This document shows, piece after piece, positions 5,546 to 10,681 of a stretch of 10,681 nt of DNA. A program made the translations under genes and the position numbers. The stretch spans positions 1 through 10,681 of the forward strand of contig JAAZFK010000165.1 of the NCBI GenBank assembly GCA_012511735.1, written 5' to 3'. Numbering within the stretch: position 1 is the stretch's first letter; each line of letters starts with the position of its first letter. A model generated the notes under the pieces. It was given only the letters and a program-made list of their open reading frames with translations. It ran no database searches and was not told where the DNA came from. Source of the DNA: Clostridiaceae bacterium. Lineage in GTDB: Bacteria > Bacillota > Clostridia > Saccharofermentanales > DTU023.

Positions 5546-7030
5546 TCAGCTCCTTTCCTTGGGCGCGCCCCGGGCGTCAAGCCGGAGCGCTTCTTGATAA
5601 TCTTGCGGTGTATCCAGGTCGAAAGCCGCCAGGTGATCCCTGAAGGGAATTTCGACGAGGGCCTCGGGATGATTCTGGAACAGTTGCCGGCCTCCCTGGT
5701 CACCGGTCAGCGAAGCCATGTCGGGATAAAAGACCCGGCTGACCAGGACGGGTGACGAGCGCTTGCCTCCGATCAGGGGAATCATCATTTTCCCCGCTTC
5801 GAATTCTTCCATCAGTTGGCGCATGAGCAGGGGGGATACAAAGGGTTGATCGCCGGGGACATAGAAACTGGCCAGATTATCTGTGGCCAAAGAGCGGGTT
5901 CCCATGGCAACCGAGCTGCCCTGGCCTTCCTGGTAGCGGTCATTAGTGACGAAGGTCACACTCGACTCCGGTCGCAGCTCCCGGATCGCGCCTTCAATGG
6001 CCTCTTTCACCCGTTCCTCCTCGAAGCCCAGGACGACGACCAGGTCGCGGACGTCGCTTGACAGGACCCGGCTGACAGTGCGGGCGATCAGGGGCTGATT
6101 CCCCAGAGGCAAAAGCAGCTTGTTGGGTTCTCCCATCCGCTCCGATTTACCCGCGGCCAAAAGGACTGCGGAGAAGGGCGCGGTTGAGGCGCGCCTCTTC
6201 GAAAGTCCATAACAGGTCTTTTGTTCATCCTGATCCAAGCCCTTGAAAAAGACGGCATCTACCCGGGCGAATTCGAGTATCTGTTCCGCCAGCTCAATGT
6301 AGAAGGCAAGGGTTCTCTTGCTCTCCTCAAGGCAGTCCACCTGGTTGAATACGACGGCGATCTTGCTGGTTGGGGGGATTCCCTTGAAGAAAAGACCCGA
6401 ACGAAGCAGGTCGATGAGATGGGAAACGCCAATCGGTTGACCAGGTTCGAGTCCTGTCGCCTGCGAGAAAAGCCGTGACCGGTGGACTGTATCTTCATCC
6501 AATGGTTTGCCCAGGGCTGACATTCCCAAGAGGATCAAGGTCAGATCGGTTGTTTTCGGGATGACCGGCTCGTGTGCCGCGTGGGCTTTCAGCGGCTTTC
6601 GTTTCGAACCGTCCGCTTCACAGAGGACGATGGTGTCGCCCACCGCTTTCTCTCTTTGTTCCCGTACCCAGCCATCCAGTTCATTTCGGTCAATCCCCCG
6701 TCGCTTATCAGGATTGCCTGCAAAAGCCGTGCCCAGCCAGACACCTGAATCAGGGGGAGGAGTCAGGGAGATCCGGGTCAGGCCTGGATTCATCTGTTGT
6801 TTCTTTGAAAGAGGAGGCGCGACCCCGGCAGCCGCGCCGGGGACTCCCAGAGCCGTGGTAGTGGTCAGAATGGAGCGGGACCGGATTGAGGTGTCAAAAA
6901 GATGGATCAGGGTGCTTGTCTTGCCGCCACCGCCAACCGCACTGACCACAAAGGGAGAGGCGTAATGTCTTTCCCGGTCCCTGATCAGTGAGCGGACATA
7001 GGCGTCCAGGGTCAGCGTATTGTTTTCCAT
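5546..7030 (-). CDS. yqeC: YqeC-MocA fusion: selenium-dependent molybdenum hydroxylase accessory protein
   Basis: This 494-residue protein joins two proteins that are usually separate. Residues 1 to about 270 are YqeC-like, with the glycine-rich nucleotide-binding motif VGGGGKT (32-38) and the signature CEADGSKRKPLKA (137-149) followed by HEPVIP. Residues about 285-494 are a MocA/MobA-type nucleotidyltransferase, with LAAGKSERMG (291-300), the conserved lysine K304, PGDQP (392-396) and TGDQGGRQL. MocA enzymes transfer CMP to molybdopterin to make the cytosine dinucleotide form of the cofactor. YqeC is linked genetically to the labile selenium of molybdenum hydroxylases; its reaction is not established. 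The start at M 7030, 4 nt after the yqeB stop, gives the family N terminus; its Shine-Dalgarno is weak, so coupling to yqeB is likely. An upstream ATG (7132) would run far into yqeB and is not credible. The stop lies 2 nt before the Sec-ArsC start. Confidence 0.9.
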   Translation of the reverse strand: MENNTLTLDAYVRSLIRDRERHYASPFVVSAVGGGGKTSTLIHLFDTSIRSRSILTTTTALGVPGAAAGVAPPLSKKQQMNPGLTRISLTPPPDSGVWLGTAFAGNPDKRRGIDRNELDGWVREQREKAVGDTIVLCEADGSKRKPLKAHAAHEPVIPKTTDLTLILLGMSALGKPLDEDTVHRSRLFSQATGLEPGQPIGVSHLIDLLRSGLFFKGIPPTSKIAVVFNQVDCLEESKRTLAFYIELAEQILEFARVDAVFFKGLDQDEQKTCYGLSKRRASTAPFSAVLLAAGKSERMGEPNKLLLPLGNQPLIARTVSRVLSSDVRDLVVVLGFEEERVKEAIEGAIRELRPESSVTFVTNDRYQEGQGSSVAMGTRSLATDNLASFYVPGDQPFVSPLLMRQLMEEFEAGKMMIPLIGGKRSSPVLVSRVFYPDMASLTGDQGGRQLFQNHPEALVEIPFRDHLAAFDLDTPQDYQEALRLDARGAPKERS

Positions 7031-7034
7031 CTCT

Positions 7035-7817
7035 TTAATGTGCCAGGATTGCTTCCAGGACACCACCGGCAATGGTGCGTCCCTTGTCACTGATGGTTCG
7101 TGTGTAGTCGACGTCCGCCCGGGGATCGACATCCCCGATTTTCTGGCCTTCTCTGACTTTGAAACCGTCAGCGATCAAGCCACGCACGACGCCGCTGATC
7201 AGGGCCGGGACAGGTTGACCGTCGACGGTCAGGATGACGTCACCTGCCTGGACCAGATCACCGATCTCATACAGGTTACGGGTGATCCCCGGACCCGGTG
7301 CCCGTAAAACCCGATCCTTATTGATACCTTGAATGGTGCCGGGGATGCCCGTGTTGGCGATCGCCTGACCCTGGTGAATCAGCCGGCCCAGGTAATGGCC
7401 CCGTTTGGTTTCGATGACCACATGGGCGTGTTTGCCCGCCTCGATTCCGGGCCCCAGCCCGATCACAAGCGGCGCCCAGGAGATGTCATAGTCTGGTGTT
7501 TTTTTACTCAGGGTGGCGTCGATGAAGACATCCGGCCTGATATGGTCAATGAGCTGCCGGTCCGGAATGGTCAAAATGGGCACCAGGCCCTCTTTCAATG
7601 TCGGTTCAATTTCCTCAAGATCTCGGATATGACGCGAACGGACCCCTTCAACGGTCCAGTCTCCCTGGTAGATGGCGTTGCAGAAAGAAACCGTGCGGCG
7701 AACACAGGAAGGGGCGGGGAGATCGGAGACAAGAACACGAAATCCCACCTGGTGGAGCTTGTGTATCACAGCGGACGCCAAGTCGCCTCCGCCCCGGATC
7801 AGGATCGTTTTATTCAT
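7035..7817 (-). CDS. yqeB: Selenium-dependent molybdenum hydroxylase system protein YqeB (EF2563 family)
   Basis: YqeB marks the trait in which a labile, non-selenocysteine selenium is placed on the molybdenum centre of hydroxylases such as xanthine dehydrogenase. The 260-residue product begins MNKTILIRGGGDLASAVIHK, a dinucleotide-fold-like start with GGGD (9-12). It contains SDLPAPSCVRRTVSF, VFIDATLSKK, VIGLGPGIEAGKHAHVVIET and the C-terminal GRTIAGGVLEAI, all characteristic of the family. ATG 7817 has AAGGAG about 8 nt upstream; an in-frame ATG at 7859 would overlap the preceding gene and lacks the family N terminus. The gap to the ligase-like gene before it is 38 nt and to YqeC-MocA after it 4 nt, so the genes form one operon. 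The exact biochemical step is not established. Confidence 0.93.
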   Translation of the reverse strand: MNKTILIRGGGDLASAVIHKLHQVGFRVLVSDLPAPSCVRRTVSFCNAIYQGDWTVEGVRSRHIRDLEEIEPTLKEGLVPILTIPDRQLIDHIRPDVFIDATLSKKTPDYDISWAPLVIGLGPGIEAGKHAHVVIETKRGHYLGRLIHQGQAIANTGIPGTIQGINKDRVLRAPGPGITRNLYEIGDLVQAGDVILTVDGQPVPALISGVVRGLIADGFKVREGQKIGDVDPRADVDYTRTISDKGRTIAGGVLEAILAH

Positions 7818-7855
7818 TGTTTGACTCCTTCGAAAAGACCCGGCAGCGCCCGTGG

Positions 7856-9046
7856 TCAATCGGCAAGGCTGTCGAAGTATCCCTGAATCAGGACAACAGG
7901 AGTTCCCTTGTCGCCACTCCCGGAGGTCAGATCGGCCAGGGAACCCAGCAAATCAGTCAGCTGGCGTGGTGTGGTGCCTCCGGCGTTGGTTTCAAAATCC
8001 TGATCCTGATCTTTCCCGGCAATGACCCGGCGGATCGCTTCTTCCAGTTCCTGACCCGAGAGTTCTGCAAAGCGGCTGTCTGTCAAATACTTCAGTTTTA
8101 CTTCCCTTGGTTTGCCGCCCAGACCGTCCGTGAAGGCGGGTGAAACAACCGGGTCGGCCAATTCCCAGATTTTGCAGACCGGGTCCTTGAATGCCCCGTC
8201 TCCATAGATCATGACTTCGATGTGTTTACCTGTTTCCTGCTGGAAAAGATCTGAAACGGCATCGACGAAGGACTTGCCAGCCCTGGGAAAAAGCTTGACC
8301 CGCTCGTCACTTGCCTTGTTGCTGCCCAGGAGTCCATATTGCTCATGGAAGCCGCTTCCATTGACAGATTCAGTTAAAATGTCATCCAGGCCCAGGACGC
8401 GGCTGGCTCCGGCGCGCTCAATCAGTCGTTTGGTCCGCTCGCGGTTGTGGACATCGCAGACCAGGACATAGGGGCTGTAGTCAAGGATGGTAAGCGGATC
8501 GTTGGCCAGAATAATTTCGGCTTCGCATTGCTCGCCTTCAATAATTTCACGATAGAAGTCAACGTAATCAACACCGGTAAAGGTGTGACGATTAACGCCG
8601 AACAACTCACGGTAACGGGCCTCAGGAAGGCAGTCCTTGAGAGGATCAATCCCTTTCTCATCCATTTGGTCCAGATCCATCAGGCTGTTGCCGACCTCAT
8701 CCGAGGGATAGCTGAGCTGGAGGATGATTTTCTTGGCCCCCCGGGCAATACCCCGCAGGTTAACGGCAAACCGGTTGCGGCTTAAAATAGGGAAGATGAC
8801 ACCAATCCGGCCTTCAGGAAATTTCCTTTGAATATCCCAGGCAATATCGTCGCAGGTCGCGTAATTGTTCTCCGCCCTGGCGACAACCGATTCAGTCACA
8901 GCGACTACGTCCCGGTCTGCCAGCGTGAAGCCTTCGTCACGCGCGGCCAGCATGACACTGTCAACAATGATTTGAGGGAGATTGTCTCCTCCCCTGATAA
9001 TGGGGGTCCTGATACCTCTTGAAGTCGTCCCTGTACGTCTTGTCAT
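7856..9046 (-). CDS. F420-0:gamma-glutamyl ligase (CofE)-like protein
   Basis: The N-terminal part of this 396-residue protein matches the CofE fold: RGIRTPIIRGGDNL (10-23), then DRDVVAVTESVVARAEN (44-60), like the GDDL and ST-x-ISKAEG segments of CofE. The C-terminal half has IYGDGAFKDP (280-289), IWELADPVVSPAF (293-305) and GLGGKPREVKLKY (308-320), as in the longer (about 400-residue) form found in anaerobic Bacillota. CofE adds glutamate to coenzyme F420, but most Bacillota are not known to make F420, so the substrate of this form is probably something else. I see no obvious equivalent of the CofE DTNGR motif. ATG 9046 gives the family N terminus but lies 23 nt from its Shine-Dalgarno, with a hairpin between them. 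First gene of the ligase-yqeB-yqeC/mocA-Sec-arsC operon. Confidence 0.82.
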   Translation of the reverse strand: MTRRTGTTSRGIRTPIIRGGDNLPQIIVDSVMLAARDEGFTLADRDVVAVTESVVARAENNYATCDDIAWDIQRKFPEGRIGVIFPILSRNRFAVNLRGIARGAKKIILQLSYPSDEVGNSLMDLDQMDEKGIDPLKDCLPEARYRELFGVNRHTFTGVDYVDFYREIIEGEQCEAEIILANDPLTILDYSPYVLVCDVHNRERTKRLIERAGASRVLGLDDILTESVNGSGFHEQYGLLGSNKASDERVKLFPRAGKSFVDAVSDLFQQETGKHIEVMIYGDGAFKDPVCKIWELADPVVSPAFTDGLGGKPREVKLKYLTDSRFAELSGQELEEAIRRVIAGKDQDQDFETNAGGTTPRQLTDLLGSLADLTSGSGDKGTPVVLIQGYFDSLAD

Positions 9047-9076
9047 CTCATTTGCGGGAAGTCCCGCTTCTCCTTT
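9047..9076 (-). promoter_or_regulatory. Ribosome-binding site with a hairpin between Shine-Dalgarno and start
   Basis: AAAGGAG (9076-9070) is 23 nt from the ligase-like ATG (9046-9044), too far for normal initiation. Between them GCGGGA-CU-UCCCGC (9067-9054) is a perfect 14-nt inverted repeat. If folded, the effective spacing drops to about 9 nt. A two-codon ORF ATG-AGA-TGA (9051-9043) overlaps the start. Folding is inferred, not computed. Confidence 0.5.
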
Positions 9077-9112
9077 CAGCTTACCCGGTGCCCGGGCCTG
9101 AATCTTGTTGCC

Positions 9113-9129
9113 AAAAACCCCGCCCGGGG
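9113..9129 (-). terminator. Weak terminator-like CCCC/GGGG hairpin
   Basis: On the - strand CCCC-GGGC-GGGG (9129-9118) is followed by TTTTT (9117-9113). The stem has only 4 bp, so this may be an additional stop signal after tRNA-Sec or chance in GC-rich sequence. The rest of 9077-9160 shows no clear promoter for the ligase-like operon. Confidence 0.25.
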
Positions 9130-9160
9130 AACCGCCCCAGCCGAATCAATCGGAAAGCGG

Positions 9161-9212
9161 AAAAAATGACGCGCCAACCCTGTTGGCCAACGGCGTCGAA
9201 GGGCCGGCGCGT
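9161..9212 (-). terminator. Intrinsic terminator of tRNA-Sec
   Basis: On the - strand ACGCGCCGGCCC (9212-9201) pairs with GGGTTGGCGCGT (9180-9169), a 12-bp stem with two G-U pairs. The 20-nt loop contains its own palindrome GTTGGCCAAC. CATTTTTT follows at 9168-9161. It starts 6 nt after the tRNA CCA end. Confidence 0.85.
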
Positions 9213-9218
9213 TTCGAT

Positions 9219-9315
9219 TGGCGGAAGCATGTGAGAATCGAACTCACCCGGGAGGCTCCTAACCCCCCTCAACGGTTTTGAAGACCGCGGGGCACACCAG
9301 AACCCATCTGCCTCC
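9219..9315 (-). tRNA. selC: tRNA-Sec (anticodon UCA)
   Basis: This 97-nt tRNA includes an encoded CCA. The 5' end GGAGGCAG pairs with the 3' strand ATGCTTCC as seven pairs (one G-U) plus a G-A mismatch at the eighth; the discriminator is G. The anticodon stem GCGGT/ACCGT encloses CTTCAAA, so the anticodon is UCA. The long variable arm has a 6-bp stem (GGGGGG with CCTCCC). The T arm GTGAG-TTCGATT-CTCAC is complete. The long acceptor arm, large extra arm and UCA anticodon are diagnostic of selenocysteine tRNA. It is charged with serine, which SelA converts to selenocysteine, and delivered to UGA by SelB. A suppressor or tryptophan tRNA would not have the long variable arm. Confidence 0.95.
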
Positions 9316-9322
9316 ACCGTGT

Positions 9323-9351
9323 ATTGTCAAGCTTGGCAGCGGATTTGTCAA
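9323..9351 (-). promoter_or_regulatory. Promoter of tRNA-Sec
   Basis: On the - strand TTGACA (9351-9346) is a perfect -35 box. A 17-nt spacer leads to GACAAT (9328-9323), four of six matches to the -10 consensus. The tRNA 5' end begins 7 nt further on, suiting a short primary leader. Confidence 0.75.
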
Positions 9352-9376
9352 CTTTTATAGGTGAAAAAAACTTGTG

Positions 9377-10171
9377 TTACGTGGCAGAAAGCCGGCGGTG
9401 ACGCTTGATCAGAATCATGACCAAGCCGAAAACAAAAGTAATGACCGCGATGAATTGTGAGGTGGAAAGACCGAGCAGGAAACCCCGGTAATCATCACCC
9501 CGCCAAAACTCCAGGGTAAAACGGATGACCGCGTAACTACAAAGATAGAGGTAAAGTAAGATGCCTGAATATTTTGATTTTCGTAAAAACCACCATAAAA
9601 TAAAAAAGAGAGAGAAATTTAGGAAAGCCTCCAGAAGTTGGACAGGAAAACGCCTGATCCCGTTGGCTTCCTCGATGATGGCATTCCGGTAGATAAAGCC
9701 GATTTTGCATTCCACGCCAAAGCAGCAACCGCCCAGGAAGCAGCCAATCCGGCCGAATCCGTGAAAGAGCGGGATGGCCGCCGCCGCTACGTCAGCATAG
9801 CGATCGGTGTCAAGTTTCTTCTTTCTGGCCAGAAGCAAGCCTGCCAGCATTCCCGTGATCAGGCCCCCATAGTAGACCGCGCCTCCGAAGAGGTATTGGA
9901 TGTAATCGATGAACTGAGAGAAAGAAGAGATTTTGCCCAGATTCAAGACAAAGATCCTCAATTCCTGGAAGTTTACCAGCGCATAGGTCAAGTGGCTGCC
10001 CGCCCAGCCGGCAAAAGCCGCGACCAGCAATAGAACCGTCATGTCAAGAGGATCAAGCGCGTTTCTTTTTGCGTACTGATAAGCGAAGCTGCCGGCGGTG
10101 AGAACGCCGATCAAGGACAGGAGGGCGTAAACACTGATCAGTCTGTCGAAAAGATAAAAGTAGGGAAGCAT
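9377..10171 (-). CDS. Lgt-family (prolipoprotein diacylglyceryl transferase-like) membrane protein
   Basis: This 264-residue multi-spanning membrane protein has the Lgt fold signature. Visible pieces are FGGAVYYGGLITG (95-107), PLFHGFGRIGCFLGGCCFG (134-152), RFPVQLLEAF, and R217...E221 in VIRFTLEFWRGDD, matching the essential Arg/Glu pair of E. coli Lgt. Lgt moves diacylglycerol from phosphatidylglycerol to the lipobox cysteine of prelipoproteins. Two usual active-site residues differ: the His of the HGGL motif is Tyr101 and the Asn after R-x-G is Cys144, with a Cys pair at 149-150. This form occurs in many anaerobes beside or instead of standard Lgt, so it may be a paralogue with another acceptor. 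ATG 10171 has only a weak Shine-Dalgarno. It is followed by the tRNA-Sec promoter. Confidence 0.85.
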   Translation of the reverse strand: MLPYFYLFDRLISVYALLSLIGVLTAGSFAYQYAKRNALDPLDMTVLLLVAAFAGWAGSHLTYALVNFQELRIFVLNLGKISSFSQFIDYIQYLFGGAVYYGGLITGMLAGLLLARKKKLDTDRYADVAAAAIPLFHGFGRIGCFLGGCCFGVECKIGFIYRNAIIEEANGIRRFPVQLLEAFLNFSLFFILWWFLRKSKYSGILLYLYLCSYAVIRFTLEFWRGDDYRGFLLGLSTSQFIAVITFVFGLVMILIKRHRRLSAT

Positions 10172-10208
10172 CTCAATTAGTCGTCCGATTCCATGTTTTG
10201 ATCAAATG

Positions 10209-10252
10209 AAAAAGCGCCGGCCGGGAGATCCAATCACCTGGGCCGGCGCTTT
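10209..10252 (-). terminator. Intrinsic terminator after the DUF4190-like gene
   Basis: AAAGCGCCGGCC (10211-10222) and GGCCGGCGCTTT (10241-10252) are perfect 12-bp complements around an 18-nt loop. On the - strand the stem ends in GCGCTTTTTC (T run 10213-10209), downstream of the DUF4190-like gene. It separates that gene from the Lgt-like gene, which then needs its own promoter between 10172 and 10208; none is clear. Confidence 0.85.
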
Positions 10253-10304
10253 CGATTGTTACGCTAGTCGCGTGTTACGCGGGTGTCAAGTTTTCCGGGT
10301 CGAC

Positions 10305-10655
10305 TCAGCTTAATGTGCCGATTGCGTCAAAGCCCTTCTTGAGCGCGCAGGCGACGGAAGCATAGCAGATGATTCCGATGATGGCGAAAACCGTGCCGAC
10401 GATTCCAAGTACCAGGCCCGCGACAGCCAGTCCGTTGCCGGAACCGATCTGTTTGGCTTTTTTCATCCCCATGACACCGAAGATGATCCCCAGGACGGCG
10501 AGGACAGCGGTGAAATACATGACGTACGGAATGAACGAGCCGATAATGCCCAGAACACCACAAACCAGCGCCGCAATGGCCATGCCATTCGTCTGTGCGG
10601 GAGCCGGGGGCGGGGCGTAGCCGCCAGGTTGTTGATATTGCGTATTGTTTTCCAT
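10305..10655 (-). CDS. Small DUF4190-like membrane protein
   Basis: This 116-residue protein has a short polar Pro/Gly/Gln-rich N terminus (QQPGGYAPPPAPAQ) followed by two hydrophobic segments, about 25-62 and 74-104. The repeating pattern is MAIAALVCGVLGIIG ... AVLGIIFGVMGMKKAKQ ... NGLAVAGLVLGIVGTV, which is how DUF4190-type proteins look. Their function is not known. ATG 10655 follows GGAGG by 6 nt. There is no signal peptide; the Pro-rich head is probably cytoplasmic. A terminator follows, so it is likely transcribed alone. Confidence 0.8.
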   Translation of the reverse strand: MENNTQYQQPGGYAPPPAPAQTNGMAIAALVCGVLGIIGSFIPYVMYFTAVLAVLGIIFGVMGMKKAKQIGSGNGLAVAGLVLGIVGTVFAIIGIICYASVACALKKGFDAIGTLS

Positions 10656-10681
10656 ATGTCTCCTCCAACAATATAAAAAAA

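Noticed and set aside
5546..7132. Longer N terminus for the YqeC-MocA protein starting at 7132
   Set aside because: It would overlap yqeB by about 100 nt and add sequence that is only yqeB in another frame. M at 7030 gives the family start.
9219..9315. tRNA-Ser, tRNA-Leu or a UGA suppressor as an alternative identity
   Set aside because: The anticodon is UCA as read in the 7-nt loop CTTCAAA. Together with the long acceptor arm and extra arm this fits tRNA-Sec; serine tRNAs reading UGA codons (anticodon UGA) do not match.
10253..10304. Repeated TGTTACGC and CGCG-TGTTA-CGCG near the DUF4190-like stop
   Set aside because: Two short copies only, with no array structure. They do not support a CRISPR, attachment site or mobile element, none of which I see anywhere in the window.

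Overview
The window is bacterial chromosomal DNA of moderately high GC. Strong AAAGGAGG-type Shine-Dalgarno sites, the str operon layout and the character of EF-Tu and EF-G suggest an anaerobic, Clostridia-like member of the Bacillota. That placement is an inference from protein character, not a phylogeny.

Left part (1-4605, + strand): a classic str operon, rpsL (S12), rpsG (S7), fusA (EF-G) and tuf (EF-Tu), closed by a clear intrinsic terminator. The rpsL-rpsG gap is unusually long and holds three inverted repeats, one with a terminator-like U tract. Next is a small isochorismatase/nicotinamidase-fold cysteine hydrolase (4651-5184, +).

Right part (5181-10655, all - strand): a selenium-related locus. 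Read in its own direction it starts with a selenocysteine tRNA (anticodon UCA) that has its own consensus-like promoter and terminator. Then come a CofE/F420-ligase-like protein, YqeB, a YqeC-MocA fusion (selenium-dependent molybdenum hydroxylase accessory proteins) and, only 2 nt after the fusion, a short ArsC/Spx-family gene. That last gene has an in-frame UGA exactly where the first cysteine of the family CxxC motif belongs. A perfect 6-bp hairpin with a GGU loop follows the UGA at a distance suited to a bacterial SECIS. I read it as a 120-residue selenoprotein with a UxxC redox motif; an ordinary gene caller would miss it or call it broken. Upstream of the tRNA, on the same strand, are a divergent Lgt-family membrane protein and a small DUF4190-like membrane protein, the latter with a strong terminator.

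The window thus appears to hold both uses of selenium: selenocysteine decoding (tRNA-Sec, a UGA-containing gene, a SECIS candidate) and the labile selenium cofactor of molybdenum hydroxylases (YqeB, YqeC-MocA). The remaining Sec machinery (selA, selB, selD) is not in the window. The main finding is the Sec-containing ArsC-like protein coupled to the YqeB/YqeC-MocA operon.
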